Shown here: positions 35,904 to 45,578 of the stretch, in pieces
How positions within the stretch are numbered: the first letter of the stretch is position 1
How the letters are laid out: each line of letters starts with the position of its first letter
Origin: Christensenellaceae bacterium
GTDB lineage: Bacteria; Bacillota; Clostridia; Christensenellales; CAG-138
DNA: 64,000 nucleotides
Assembly (NCBI GenBank): GCA_031261085.1
Contig: JAISKB010000006.1
Coordinates: 33,049-97,048 of the forward strand
Direction: 5' to 3'
Made by a program: the position numbers and the translations under genes
Notes under the pieces: model-generated
The model's input: only the letters and a program-made list of their open reading frames with translations
Database searches by the model: none
What the model was told of the DNA's origin: nothing

Positions 35904-37205
35904 CTATACTTTGTTTGCGCCTGCAACGATGCTTTCCACCAGCGCGGCGGCCGCTTCCCACCCGCTTGGCGGGGCGCCCTTGCCGCCGAACAGCTGCAGC
36001 ATGCCAAGCCCATGGTTGCTCCCCAGCAGCCAGGCGTAGCCTTCTTGTATAAAGCCTTCGAACACGCCCTGCGCCGTTTCGCCCTCCGCAAGATACGCGC
36101 GCCGTATCTCCTCGTCGTAAGTAATAAACGGGAACTGCGCATAATGGCCGTATACGACATCATGCAAATCCAGCATGGTTTGCCTATCCGCCATATACGT
36201 TTCGCCATTTACTGTCACGGTCTGCTTTGGCATGTCGACTACAACCGCACCCAGCCCGCCGCGGTCATAGAAGTAAAACTCGGGGTAAGTAAAGCCGCTT
36301 TTATACGCTTCCGTTTCATATTGCGCCGATTGCAGAAAATCCGGCGCTTTGCCCACGATGGCCAGCGACCGGGTTAAGTATTCTTCATATATTTCCGGAT
36401 ATTTCGTTTTATCTATAGCTACATCATACCCCACCTCGCTGCCCGCAAACGGGAAATACGCGGTTATATATCCGCCCAAATCGCCGCCCGTGCTTGCGGG
36501 GGTATCTTTAAAGTCGTTGTACAGCCCGGCGATATACGTTACATAGTCCCGAACCGCCTCTGCGCCCAGCTCCGCTTCATCATAGCGCTCCCGGGTATCC
36601 CCGTGCAGATAGGTGACCAAAAAGCCCTCGCTCCCGCTATATTCGGCCCGGATGGAGAAGCCTTCATCAAACTCCATCCAAAGGGAGGAGAGCTTTTCTA
36701 TATCCTCGAGGGCGGGCGCCTTCATGCCGCGGGCAAGGGTTTCTAAATAACCCGCAAGCGCGGCGTGGCCCGCACCATACCCGCGCGGTTCCTTCTCATA
36801 TCCACTTGCCGCAAGTGAGCCGCCCTCAAAATCGGCCGACAGCGAAAAGCCGTATCCATCCAATATGTTATCGTTCCGCTTGTTGAACCCATCCCACGCA
36901 TAGATGTTATGCGCGGCGAATATGCTGGCCAGTTCCTCCAACACGGGTTGTTCAATTTCGGCGGCGGCGCGCAAGTCCACACCGTTGGAGCCCTTGGCGC
37001 TAAAGTAGAGGTGTTCGCCGCCCAGCGCATCCATTTCGCGGGTGATGCTATATTCATATTGCCCGCCGTTAAAGGAGCCGTATTCATAGGCAAAGCTAAG
37101 CATCCTGCCCGGGTTTTTAGGGTCGAGGCGCGCTTTGCCGCCGCACCCCGCTAGCGCAAGCGCCGCGCACAGCGCAAGTATAACGATACCCTGTTTCCGC
37201 TTCAT
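35904..37205 (-). CDS. Predicted lipoprotein of unknown function
   Basis: A 433-residue protein. A signal peptide ends in the lipobox LALAGC (cleavage before C21), so it should be anchored on the outer face of the membrane. The mature part is acidic and tyrosine-rich, with no domain I can name. A C-terminal region (GYAWLLGSNHGLGMLQLFGG) is more hydrophobic. It probably shares a transcript with the lipoprotein gene at 37330-38982 and the DUF6273 gene downstream. GGGTGG lies a few bases before the ATG. There is no catalytic motif. Confidence 0.75.
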   Translation of the reverse strand: MKRKQGIVILALCAALALAGCGGKARLDPKNPGRMLSFAYEYGSFNGGQYEYSITREMDALGGEHLYFSAKGSNGVDLRAAAEIEQPVLEELASIFAAHNIYAWDGFNKRNDNILDGYGFSLSADFEGGSLAASGYEKEPRGYGAGHAALAGYLETLARGMKAPALEDIEKLSSLWMEFDEGFSIRAEYSGSEGFLVTYLHGDTRERYDEAELGAEAVRDYVTYIAGLYNDFKDTPASTGGDLGGYITAYFPFAGSEVGYDVAIDKTKYPEIYEEYLTRSLAIVGKAPDFLQSAQYETEAYKSGFTYPEFYFYDRGGLGAVVVDMPKQTVTVNGETYMADRQTMLDLHDVVYGHYAQFPFITYDEEIRRAYLAEGETAQGVFEGFIQEGYAWLLGSNHGLGMLQLFGGKGAPPSGWEAAAALVESIVAGANKV

Positions 37206-37240
37206 CGTTTTTTACCACCCTTTCTGTCATACAACTCCCA

Positions 37241-37330
37241 CTACGCGCCCACGTCCTTTGGCAAAGCGCTGATAGAAACCTGCCCTGCCTTGTTTTTGCC
37301 GGTCAGTTCGGCAACGCCGCCACGTTTCAT
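37241..37330 (-). CDS. Possible 29-residue ORF coupled to the upstream lipoprotein gene
   Basis: An ATG overlapping the stop of the preceding gene (TGATG) opens MKRGGVAELTGKNKAGQVSI and ends at 37241. The overlapping start is the only support. The sequence matches nothing I know and may be chance. Confidence 0.25.
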   Translation of the reverse strand: MKRGGVAELTGKNKAGQVSISALPKDVGA

Positions 37331-38982
37331 CAAAACAGGATTGAGATGGAGGTTTCCGAGCGCGATTCGCGGCCTATGAGTATGATGATCAGCTTATTCC
37401 CCTCATAGGTGCCGCTGTATCGGCGCCAGGTTTTGTCTTTTTCCACCGAGGCGTCGCCTTCCTCAAACAGCCTTGGCAAGCAGCCCTCGTACCATGCGGC
37501 GACCTTGCCAAAGTCCGCATTGCATTTGTATTCAATTTTGTCGGAGGTGCTTTCAAAAAAATCGTCCGGGAAGCTGCCGGGATAGAGAAGCGGCTGCACA
37601 AGCTTGAGCCTTTCTTCCAGGAGCGCCGCTTTTTCCTCCGTACTGCGGCTCCCCGCTCCTGATTCATATTCGAGCTCCAGCTCAGGCAGGCGGAACGTGT
37701 AGGCAACGCTGCCCGCGTATGTTCCAAACCAAGAGAGGCGGCTGTCATATCTGGCGTCATGGATCGTGGTGTAATAGATTAAATAGCTGTTCCCGTTCCC
37801 ACCATTGACAAATTGGGCTTCTGTCCACAGTACGGTTCCCGCCTCGCCGGGTTTTTCCCATCGCAGGCTCACGCCGGTATACGGTCCGTTGATGTATAAA
37901 TAGGTATTGTATACATATCCATTTTTCGCCTTTTCCACGAGCGTTCCAAACCGCGACTGCGCCTTTGCCTCGGCAGCCATATCTTCGGCGGTGCGCCCCT
38001 CTATACGCTCGATAATCAGGTTTGTGGTGGTTTCCTTCTGCAGCTTTTCGGGCGGGATGATCTCCACCGTGCTTTCATTGGTTTCTGTTGCTTCCCAACC
38101 TTCAAACAGCTCAATTTCAAAGCCCAGCCGTTCATTGGTATACAGCGGGCGGATTTCCTCCGGCGGTTGCCAGTCCGGCGGATAGGATAGCGCCTCCGTC
38201 AGCGCACGGAACCCTTCAAGGCTGAGCAATGTTTCATTATGGCCGATATAGCAGCCGCTTTGGAAGGTAAACTGCATGCTGCCGCCATCCGCCATCGTAA
38301 AATAATAGGTCAGGTAATCATCCGTGTGCGCAAAACCGCCCTCGCCCGTGACGGAAAGGTTTTTCAGCGCCGCGAAGACCGCGCGAATCGTCGCTTCGTC
38401 CGTTACGGTGTAAGGCGAACCGCCACCCACATTCTGATACAGCACCGATACGGATACGGGAAAGTCCGTCTCAAAGTTCGCATCCAGCGCGTGAATAGCG
38501 GGATTGTTCAGATACTCAAATAAGGGCGTTCCGCCGGGCGACCCGCCGCCGGAAAGCTCCGCTGGCAAATCGCTCACATCGATGGGCGCTCTTCCCGTCC
38601 GCTTGACCTTAACCGAAATCGAACCGTCCGCTTCCACATCACCTTTGATTGCGACCTCATACAAGCCCGCCGCTATGGGCTTCCCGCCAATGCCATGCTT
38701 TTCGCCATATGCCGCATAGCGGACCGTTCTGTCCGCATCCTGAACTACAAATATTGAAAAATCAGGCTGTATAACCCTTGGCATGCCCTCCCCGTCAACC
38801 ACAATTCCCAGACTGTTCGGCGTAAACATAATGGATTGGTACGCCGAAGGGATTTCAAAGTCCGCCGGGGGATCCATCAATACAATTCCCGTTGGAAAGA
38901 TGGCGTTCCCACCGCAGGCGGTAAGCAGCATTGCCACCGCCAATATCAGTACCGTAAAGGCAGTGATCGATTTTCGTTTCAT
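37330..38982 (-). CDS. Predicted lipoprotein of unknown function (550 aa)
   Basis: A 550-residue protein with a signal peptide and lipobox LLTACGG. Residues about 60-130 form a beta-rich segment with VVQDADRTVRYAAYGEKHGI and VAIKGDVEADGSISVKVKRT. Residues about 270-420 resemble a region found in surface proteins that reads LYTNERLGFEIELFEGWEAT, with later YSIYYTTIHD-like strands similar to PsbP/DUF-type lipoprotein domains. No enzyme motif is visible. AAGGAGG precedes the ATG. It is the middle gene of a run of four exported proteins. Confidence 0.75.
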   Translation of the reverse strand: MKRKSITAFTVLILAVAMLLTACGGNAIFPTGIVLMDPPADFEIPSAYQSIMFTPNSLGIVVDGEGMPRVIQPDFSIFVVQDADRTVRYAAYGEKHGIGGKPIAAGLYEVAIKGDVEADGSISVKVKRTGRAPIDVSDLPAELSGGGSPGGTPLFEYLNNPAIHALDANFETDFPVSVSVLYQNVGGGSPYTVTDEATIRAVFAALKNLSVTGEGGFAHTDDYLTYYFTMADGGSMQFTFQSGCYIGHNETLLSLEGFRALTEALSYPPDWQPPEEIRPLYTNERLGFEIELFEGWEATETNESTVEIIPPEKLQKETTTNLIIERIEGRTAEDMAAEAKAQSRFGTLVEKAKNGYVYNTYLYINGPYTGVSLRWEKPGEAGTVLWTEAQFVNGGNGNSYLIYYTTIHDARYDSRLSWFGTYAGSVAYTFRLPELELEYESGAGSRSTEEKAALLEERLKLVQPLLYPGSFPDDFFESTSDKIEYKCNADFGKVAAWYEGCLPRLFEEGDASVEKDKTWRRYSGTYEGNKLIIILIGRESRSETSISILF

Positions 38983-39060
38983 GGAAATCCTCCTTATCGC
39001 GCCGCAAACACTTTTCGCCTGTGATGAACAGGAACGCCAAACCCTCCATGCTGCCGCACG

Positions 39061-39891
39061 TTACCAATCCGCCTCCAAAACCTGCTTCCATTCCGGCGGA
39101 AAATCCGCATCATACGAGTCAAACACAACGGCATAATCCCCAAGAAGATAACATTTGGCGGAAAAGTACATCGCCCCGGACGGAACTTCCACATAATATT
39201 CGTCCACCCCTTGGCTGACCGCGTTTTTGCCGGAGGTAATATGAAAGTTCACCGCCCCGGAAGAAAATTGCATCCCCTGCGGCACATCCAGCTCAAAACG
39301 CGCATCCTCGTTTAAGACGACGGGCAGATTCATTTTTTCGCTTAACGCCGCCGCGAAGGCAAGAATGCCCTCCTGCTCCGCCCGCTCATCGGCGTAGGCT
39401 TGTTCCCTGCCCGCCCGCGTATAGCCGAATGGAACCTCCGCCGCCGTTTTGATCAGCGTTATTTTCTCTCCACCCGGGGCCTTATATAAAATCAGCTTGT
39501 CTTTTTCCGGCTGTATATCGCTCACATCGGCTGAACTGTAGCCGGAATCATCGGTGATTGCCCAACGCAGCGAACCGTTTTCCACCCTGTACTCACATTC
39601 CAGCACATCGGTATGATAGCCGATGTCGGTAGCGTCGGAGGAGCGGAGAACATACATAAGCCCATCGCCGGTGAGATAAACTTCCCATGCGTCTTTACGG
39701 GCGTTTATCAGCGCACTGTGATTCTCCTGCCGCCAAACGCCGGCCAAGCTTTCATCGGCAACGCCGGTCGCCGGCTTATCAAACGCGCCAATATCCACAT
39801 TTACATCCCGTCCGCCGCCGCAACCCGTGAGTAAAAACACCGTAATGAGCGCTAAAATCAAAGTGCCCGTTCTTTTTGTCTTTTTCATCAT
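39061..39891 (-). CDS. Predicted lipoprotein of unknown function (276 aa)
   Basis: A 276-residue protein with a signal peptide ending LLTGCGG. The mature part has a lipocalin-like or META-like opening, SLAGVWRQENHSALINARKD, with later EVYLTGDGLMYVLRSS and a repeated beta-strand pattern, as in small clostridial lipoproteins that measure or bind a ligand. The start is placed at the first of two adjacent ATG codons, six bases after GGAGG. A good promoter lies 58 bases upstream, so this is probably the first gene of the lipoprotein run to 35133. Confidence 0.72.
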   Translation of the reverse strand: MMKKTKRTGTLILALITVFLLTGCGGGRDVNVDIGAFDKPATGVADESLAGVWRQENHSALINARKDAWEVYLTGDGLMYVLRSSDATDIGYHTDVLECEYRVENGSLRWAITDDSGYSSADVSDIQPEKDKLILYKAPGGEKITLIKTAAEVPFGYTRAGREQAYADERAEQEGILAFAAALSEKMNLPVVLNEDARFELDVPQGMQFSSGAVNFHITSGKNAVSQGVDEYYVEVPSGAMYFSAKCYLLGDYAVVFDSYDADFPPEWKQVLEADW

Positions 39892-39948
39892 CCTCAACCT
39901 CCAAACGGCAGTATGGTGTCGACATTGCATAATCGAATTGATATGAAA

Positions 39949-39977
39949 ATAATAGCAAAGCAGAGCCTTTTCCGCAA
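39949..39977 (-). promoter_or_regulatory. Candidate promoter for the lipoprotein operon
   Basis: On the minus strand TTGCGG and TATTAT are 17 bases apart, 58 bases upstream of the start at 39891, in an A+T-rich stretch. Confidence 0.5.
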
Positions 39978-40030
39978 TGCAAAAAACACCTCATTTTGCC
40001 AAAATGAAAGAAATTTTTTCACCTTAATAT

Positions 40031-40063
40031 AAAAAACAAACCGCTCGCCCAGCAAACGGTTTG
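40031..40063 (-). terminator. Terminator after hemZ
   Basis: On the minus strand CAAACCG and CGGTTTG flank a 13-base loop and are followed by TTTTTT, 35 bases after the hemZ stop. Confidence 0.85.
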
Positions 40064-40097
40064 CGCGATGCGCGGCGCGCACCCTGCCTCGATTTCG

Positions 40098-41597
40098 TTA
40101 CCCTCCAAACAGCGCCCGCTTTTGCTCCCCCACAACCTCGATTTTGGCGATATACGATGCGATGTCCTTGGGGTTTGGTATGCGCTCCACGCGGAGCTGA
40201 TTTTGCGCATCTTCCCCGGGGCCTTGCGCATAGCAGCGCTTGCTCATCGCCCCCGCGCCGTGCGCCATGATGCTGGTGGTCTCCTCCATCATATCCACAT
40301 TGTAAACGCACAGCTTATGGGGCCTGGCATACCCCACGTTTTCGAGGTTGCCCCGCATGTATTTTTGCCGGTACATATAATAGGGCGCCATGCCCATGCC
40401 CGCCGCCGCAAAGCGGCTTTGCCGCACCATCTCCTCCGCCTCGGCGGATGGGGGCAGCGGGAATTCATCCAGCCGCCGCTTAAGCTGGCTGGAACGCTTG
40501 ACCGCCAGCGTATGCACCGTCAGGTTTTCGGGCGGGGTAGGAAACGCGGCTATCGCGCTTAGCGTGCGGCGCACATCGTCTAAGTTTTCGCCGGGCAGGC
40601 CCACGATGATATCCATATTCACGCAATCGAAGCCCACCTCCCGCGCCAGGGCATAACAGGCGCAACTATCCTGCGGCGTGTGCGCGCGGCCTATCCGCTC
40701 CAGCGTGGCCGCGTTCATGGTTTGCGGGTTGATGGAGATGCGGCTTACGCCCATGCCCCGCAGCAGCTCCAGTTTTTGCCTGTCTATGGTGTCGGGCCGG
40801 CCGGCCTCCACCGTAAGCTCCAGCCCAAAGCCGCCATAACAGCTTAGGGCGTGCCGCAGCAAATCTGCAAGCTCCGCGCAGGTGAGCACGGTTGGCGTGC
40901 CACCCCCCACATACATGCTGCGTATGCGGTACCCGCCCTCGCGGGCGATTGCCGCCCCCAAAGCGATATCCCGCTTGAGCGCGGCCAAATAGGCCGACAT
41001 ATCCGTTTTGGCGGTGCGCACCTCGCTGGCGAAGGAACAATATAAGCAGCGGGACGCGCAAAACGGGATGCCGATATACACATCGAGATCCTGCGGCGTT
41101 TGCGCCGCAAACACGCTCTGCTGCGCGGCCAATATCTCGGCGGCCAGGCGGAGCTTATCCGGCGAAACATCGAAGGTATTCAGCATGGTTTGCTTCGCCC
41201 CCTCGGGCCCCTCGAGCGCGACCAGCTCCCGCAGCAAGCGCGTGGGGCGTATGCCGGTCAGCGAGCCCCAAGGCAGGTGCGCGTTGGGGAAAAGCTGCCG
41301 CAGCGCGCGGAACACCGCAATCTTCATGCACCGCTTTTGATGCCGCTTTTGCACCAGCGCACTGCCCAAAGCAGCCGGGTAGCCTTCGGTATAGGCGGCG
41401 CTGCGGCCATCCAAAAGCCGCACGTCCGCAAGCCCCTGCCAGGGGTCACCGGCGGTATTGAGCATGGCGGTTATGACCGCCTCGCCCTCGCACAGGCCCG
41501 GCTCCGCCAGGCGCACCTCGGCCATATCGAAAAAAAGCCGAATCTCTTCGGCTATGTCGTTAAAAAAATCGGGCCTGTTGGTATGCAGCGTTACCAT
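40098..41597 (-). CDS. hemZ: Coproporphyrinogen dehydrogenase-family radical SAM protein HemZ
   Basis: A 499-residue radical SAM protein with the cluster motif GIPFCASRCLYCSF near residue 180 and the HemN-like run MYVGGGTPTVLT. It also has INPQTMNAATLERIGRAHTP and VGLPGENLDDVRRTL. The N-terminal 170 residues are the HemZ-specific extension. HemZ relatives are annotated as anaerobic coproporphyrinogen oxidases. The actual substrate of clostridial HemZ is not firmly shown, especially without other haem genes nearby. It overlaps the MBL hydrolase gene by seven bases and ends the long array that starts with the TIGR04086 gene. Confidence 0.92.
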   Translation of the reverse strand: MVTLHTNRPDFFNDIAEEIRLFFDMAEVRLAEPGLCEGEAVITAMLNTAGDPWQGLADVRLLDGRSAAYTEGYPAALGSALVQKRHQKRCMKIAVFRALRQLFPNAHLPWGSLTGIRPTRLLRELVALEGPEGAKQTMLNTFDVSPDKLRLAAEILAAQQSVFAAQTPQDLDVYIGIPFCASRCLYCSFASEVRTAKTDMSAYLAALKRDIALGAAIAREGGYRIRSMYVGGGTPTVLTCAELADLLRHALSCYGGFGLELTVEAGRPDTIDRQKLELLRGMGVSRISINPQTMNAATLERIGRAHTPQDSCACYALAREVGFDCVNMDIIVGLPGENLDDVRRTLSAIAAFPTPPENLTVHTLAVKRSSQLKRRLDEFPLPPSAEAEEMVRQSRFAAAGMGMAPYYMYRQKYMRGNLENVGYARPHKLCVYNVDMMEETTSIMAHGAGAMSKRCYAQGPGEDAQNQLRVERIPNPKDIASYIAKIEVVGEQKRALFGG

Positions 41598-42241
41598 TGC
41601 GACGGATCCTTTTGTATGTAGATATTCGCTTCGCGCTCATGCTGCAGCGTGGTGGGCCGGCTGTGCCCGGGCAGCACGGCATAGTCGCCCGGCAGCGCGG
41701 TCAGCCTGCCCAGCGAACGATGCATTTCCCACGCGTCCCCGCCGCGCAGGTCGCACCGCCCCACCTCCTGATAAAACAGCGTGTCGCCCGAAAACAGCGT
41801 GCCATCGCTCTCGAGCAGGTAGCATACGCCGCCCTTTGTATGCCCCGGCGTGGCGATAACCCGCAGGTGAAAGCCCGCGGCATCTATCGTATCGCCATCG
41901 TGCAGCAATACATCCGGCTCGCAATGCTCTATGGCATATATGCGCCCGTTCCCCAGGTTGTGCGCTTCATCGCGTAGCCCCTGCGCATCCGGCTCGCCGA
42001 TATATACCTTGGCGCCCTGCCTTTGCAACGCGGCCACGCCCATAATATGGTCAAAATGGCAGTGCGTTAAAAGCACCGCCTCACAGGTAAGCCCATTGGC
42101 CTGCAGGTATGGCCCCACCTTTTTTTCATAGTCGGCAGGGTCGATGATGAAGCACGCGCCCGCCTTTGCGCCGCGCACAATATAGGTGTTGGTGCCCAAG
42201 GGGCCGGTATGCAGTGTGGTAACCACCGTTTGTTCGCGCAT
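41591..42241 (-). CDS. MBL-fold metallo-hydrolase (glyoxalase II-like)
   Basis: A 216-residue metallo-beta-lactamase-fold protein with the metal motif LTHCHFDHIMG, GHTKGGVCYLL, FSGDTLFYQEVGRCDL and a final PGHSRPTTLQHERE histidine. This pattern matches the YcbL/glyoxalase II group of hydrolases, which commonly sits between dtd and hemZ in Clostridia. The true substrate is unknown, with small thioesters possible. The start follows GAGGATT. Confidence 0.9.
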   Translation of the reverse strand: MREQTVVTTLHTGPLGTNTYIVRGAKAGACFIIDPADYEKKVGPYLQANGLTCEAVLLTHCHFDHIMGVAALQRQGAKVYIGEPDAQGLRDEAHNLGNGRIYAIEHCEPDVLLHDGDTIDAAGFHLRVIATPGHTKGGVCYLLESDGTLFSGDTLFYQEVGRCDLRGGDAWEMHRSLGRLTALPGDYAVLPGHSRPTTLQHEREANIYIQKDPSQW

Positions 42242-42258
42242 AATGTAATCCTCTTGTT

Positions 42259-42705
42259 TTAGAATGTTTTTTTGCTGTCCAGCAATATCGTAACAGGGCC
42301 GTCGTTCACAAGGCTCACCTGCATATCCGCCCCAAACCGCCCCGTCGCCACGGGCAGCTGTGCGCGCAGCCGGGCAATGGCCGCCTCGTAAAGCGGCAGG
42401 GCTACCTCGGGCCGGGCGGCCTTGATAAAGCTGGGCCTGCGGCCGTGGCGCGCATCGCCCAGCAGCGTAAACTGCGAAATCAGCAGTATGCCGCCTTCTA
42501 TATCGAGTATGCCGCGGTTCATTTTACCGGCTTCATCCTCAAACACGCGAAGGCCCAGCAGCTTGTCGCAAATGTAGGCAAGGTCGGCCTCGGTATCCGC
42601 CTCCTCTATGCCCAGCAGCACCATATAGCCCCGGCCTATGCCGCCCACGGTTTGTCCTTCTATTTCGACACCGGCGCGCCGCACGCGCTGCACCACAGCT
42701 CGCAT
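42259..42705 (-). CDS. dtd: D-aminoacyl-tRNA deacylase
   Basis: A 148-residue DTD protein that removes D-amino acids (and glycine from mischarged tRNA-Ala) from tRNA. It begins MRAVVQRVRRAGVEIEGQTV, with the catalytic-site motifs LLISQFTLLGDARHGRRPSF and VNDGPVTILLDS. The length is standard. It lies 13 bases downstream of the rel gene, the usual clostridial neighbour. Confidence 0.96.
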   Translation of the reverse strand: MRAVVQRVRRAGVEIEGQTVGGIGRGYMVLLGIEEADTEADLAYICDKLLGLRVFEDEAGKMNRGILDIEGGILLISQFTLLGDARHGRRPSFIKAARPEVALPLYEAAIARLRAQLPVATGRFGADMQVSLVNDGPVTILLDSKKTF

Positions 42706-42717
42706 CGCTTTGCGCCC

Positions 42718-44970
42718 CTATACGTTTACGCGGTATACGCGCGTAACCAAGTGTATTTTGCGTATGCTCTTGATGATGTTATCCAACTGGTCGGCGCTCA
42801 CCACATCGAAGGAAAGCTGCGTCCACACGATATCGTTCTTATCGGTTTTGGCCGACATGGTGGTGATGGAGATATTCATATTGGCCAGCACCTGCGATAT
42901 CTCCATCAAAAGGCCGGTGCGCTCGTGCGCTTCCACCTGTATGGTGGCGGTGTAGGAGCTTTTGGCGTTATGCGCCCATTCCGCCTCGATGATGCGTTCG
43001 GGATCCAGCAGCAAATCATCGATGTTGGGGCAATCCCGCCGGTGTATGGATACGCCGCGCCCCCGCGTAATATAGCCCAAAATATCATCCCCGGGGAGCG
43101 GGCTGCAGCAGCGCGCAAAGCGCACCACCATGTTGGCGTCCCCCTTGATGATGATGCCGTTGCCCTGCTCGGCCCTGGTGGGGCTGGGCTGGGGCTTCGC
43201 ATCGCCGGTTTCCAGCGCGGATAGTTTTTCGGCCAGCACGGTCTCCCGCCGTTCCTTTTTCGCCTGCTCCATCAGCTTGTGCGCCACCTGGTTGGAGCCT
43301 ATGCCGCCATAGCCCACCGCGGCGTAAATATCCTCGGGCTCGGCCATATTGAAGCGCTTGAGCAGGTCGGCAAAATATTCGTTTTTGGCCGCTTCGTTAA
43401 ACGAATACCCCTGCCTTTTGAGCGATTCGGCGATCATCTCTTTGCCGCGCTGTATGTTTTCGGTGCGGTTGGCCTTTTTAAACCATTGGCGTATCTTCGC
43501 CTTGGCCTGCTGCGTCTTTACGATCTTCAGCCAATCCCGCCGGGGCGAAGCGTTGGGCGAGGTGATGATTTCTACCACGTCGTTGTTTTTAAGCTTATAA
43601 TCCAGACGCACGATTGCGCCGTTCACCTTGGCATGCTGGGTTTGGTTGCCTATGTTGGAATGGATGCGGTAGGCAAAATCGAGCGGGGTGGAGCCGGTCA
43701 CCAGGTCGATGATGCGGCCCTGCGGCGTAAGCACATAAACGTAATCGCTGAAGAAATCCTTTTGTATGTTTTCGACGAACTCGCGCGTGGTATCGCTGTA
43801 GTTTTCCATCTCCAGCGCCTCGCGCAGCCAGGCCAGCTTGTTGTCGAGGTCGTCCTGCGTCACCCGGCCCTCTTTATACATCCAATGCGCCGCTATGCCA
43901 AATTCGGCCGCGCGGTGCATCTCGTGCGTGCGTATCTGCACCTCGAAGGGCATGCCGCTGCCCTCGCTGGAAAACAGCGTGGTGTGTATAGAGCTGTACA
44001 TATTGGGCTTGGGCATGGCGATATAGTCTTTAAACCTGCCGGGCACGGGCCGCCAGCAGCTGTGTATAAGCCCCAGCGCCGCGTAGCAGTCGCTTTCGGT
44101 ATTGACGATAACGCGCACCGCGATAAGGTCGTATATTTCATCGAGCCGTTTGTTTTGCCGCACCAGCTTTTTGTATATGCTGTATAGGTGCTTAGGCCTG
44201 CCGCTTACCGAAGCGTCGATACCGTTGGCCTTTAGCATCTCCTCTATCCCGGATATGACGGCGTTTAGGGTGTGCATATGCTCTTCCTGCTGCGGGCCTA
44301 TTTCGGTTTTGAGCTTTTTAAATTCCTCGGGCCAGATGTACATAAAGCACAGGTCCTCAAGCTCGCACTTCATGGCGCCCATGCCAAAGCGGTGTGCCAG
44401 CGGCGCATATACATCCAGCGTTTCCTTCGCCTTGCGCACGCGCTTTTCCTCGCTGCAATATTCCAGCGTGCGCATGTTGTGCAGCCGGTCGGTCAGCTTT
44501 ATGATGACCACCCGCACATCCTTGGCGATGGCCAAAAACATTTTGCGCAGGTTTTCGGCCTGCACCTCTTCTTTGGTGAAAAAATCGCTGTTGCCGGTTT
44601 GGGTCAGCTTGGTCACGCCATCCACCATGTTGGCGATATCCTCGCCAAACAGCGAGGTGAGCTTTTCGGCCGTGATATTTTTGCCATCCTCGATTACATC
44701 GTGCAAAAGCCCGGCTATCACGGTACGGCTATCCATGCCCATTTCAAACAGCATAATCGCCACCTGCTCAGGGTGGATATAATAGTCTTCGCCGCTCTCG
44801 CGCTTTTGCCCCTCGTGCACCGCCTGGGCAAAGTCTATGGCCTTATAGAGCAGCGCCATCTCCTCCGCCGTGAACTTGGGCGCGCACGCCGCCGCCAGCG
44901 CACCGCCCCGTATGGGCTGCCGCGCGGCTTCTTCTTTGGGTATGCTGGTTTCGTTTCCCGGTTTTGGCAT
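42718..44970 (-). CDS. relA: Bifunctional (p)ppGpp synthetase/hydrolase Rel
   Basis: A 750-residue RelA/SpoT protein of the long Rel type. An HD hydrolase domain covers about residues 45-150 (YIHPEQVAIMLFEMGMDSRT, LLHDVIEDG). The synthetase domain covers about 235-345 (GRPKHLYSIYKKLVRQNKRL, DEIYDLIAVRVIV). The TGS domain, about 400-460, has VYVLTPQGRIIDLVTGSTPL. Then come a helical/zinc-finger region and a C-terminal ACT domain (MLMEISQ-type GLLMEISQVLANMNISITTM). The HD residues and the synthetase EDxxD-like motifs look intact, so both making and breaking of the alarmone are expected. The ATG at 44970 follows GGGGAGGAGG. Confidence 0.96.
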   Translation of the reverse strand: MPKPGNETSIPKEEAARQPIRGGALAAACAPKFTAEEMALLYKAIDFAQAVHEGQKRESGEDYYIHPEQVAIMLFEMGMDSRTVIAGLLHDVIEDGKNITAEKLTSLFGEDIANMVDGVTKLTQTGNSDFFTKEEVQAENLRKMFLAIAKDVRVVIIKLTDRLHNMRTLEYCSEEKRVRKAKETLDVYAPLAHRFGMGAMKCELEDLCFMYIWPEEFKKLKTEIGPQQEEHMHTLNAVISGIEEMLKANGIDASVSGRPKHLYSIYKKLVRQNKRLDEIYDLIAVRVIVNTESDCYAALGLIHSCWRPVPGRFKDYIAMPKPNMYSSIHTTLFSSEGSGMPFEVQIRTHEMHRAAEFGIAAHWMYKEGRVTQDDLDNKLAWLREALEMENYSDTTREFVENIQKDFFSDYVYVLTPQGRIIDLVTGSTPLDFAYRIHSNIGNQTQHAKVNGAIVRLDYKLKNNDVVEIITSPNASPRRDWLKIVKTQQAKAKIRQWFKKANRTENIQRGKEMIAESLKRQGYSFNEAAKNEYFADLLKRFNMAEPEDIYAAVGYGGIGSNQVAHKLMEQAKKERRETVLAEKLSALETGDAKPQPSPTRAEQGNGIIIKGDANMVVRFARCCSPLPGDDILGYITRGRGVSIHRRDCPNIDDLLLDPERIIEAEWAHNAKSSYTATIQVEAHERTGLLMEISQVLANMNISITTMSAKTDKNDIVWTQLSFDVVSADQLDNIIKSIRKIHLVTRVYRVNV

Positions 44971-45052
44971 AGGGCGCACCTCCTCCCCAAACGGCGTTTA
45001 TCCCTGATGGGAGCGCCAAAAGCGCAGGGCTTTCGGCAAAAAATTCAATCGG

Positions 45053-45565
45053 TTAGTACTGCAGCACGGCCTCCACATCATACCCCCGCAGCCGCTCGCG
45101 GCCGTTCAGGTCGCAAAGTTCGATGGCGAAGCGCGCCGCCGCAACCTTGCCGCCCGCCTGCTCTATCAGCCGTATGGTCGCAAGCGCGGTGCCCCCCGTC
45201 GCCAGCAGGTCATCCACCAGCACCACCGATTGGCCGGGGGTGATGGAATCGGCATGGATTTCCAGCGCGTCGGAGCCATATTCCAGCGCGTATTCGTAGC
45301 GGATGGTTTCGCAGGGCAGCTTGCCCGGCTTGCGCGCCAGCACAAAGCCGGCGCCCAGCGCATATGCCAGGGCGGAGCCTATCACGAAGCCGCGCGCCTC
45401 CGGGCCCACCACAAGGTCTATCTGCCTGCCGGCAAGGCTCGTCACCATGCCGTCGATCAGCTGCTTATATGCCTGCGGCTGCTTAAACAGCGTGGTGACA
45501 TCGCGGAATATGATGCCCGGCTTGGGGAAATCCGGTATGGTACGAATGGTGTCTTTTAGATCCAT
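45053..45565 (-). CDS. apt: Adenine phosphoribosyltransferase
   Basis: A 170-residue purine-salvage enzyme that makes AMP from adenine and PRPP. Signatures are IPDFPKPGIIFRDVTTLF at the start, the hood and substrate region VVGPEARGFVIGSALAYALG, and the PRPP-binding loop VVLVDDLLATGGTALAT. The ATG at 45565 follows AGGAG. An in-frame extension upstream is rejected. It is flanked by recJ and rel, the standard gene order in Clostridia. Confidence 0.96.
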   Translation of the reverse strand: MDLKDTIRTIPDFPKPGIIFRDVTTLFKQPQAYKQLIDGMVTSLAGRQIDLVVGPEARGFVIGSALAYALGAGFVLARKPGKLPCETIRYEYALEYGSDALEIHADSITPGQSVVLVDDLLATGGTALATIRLIEQAGGKVAAARFAIELCDLNGRERLRGYDVEAVLQY

Positions 45566-45578
45566 CTTATTTCTCCTG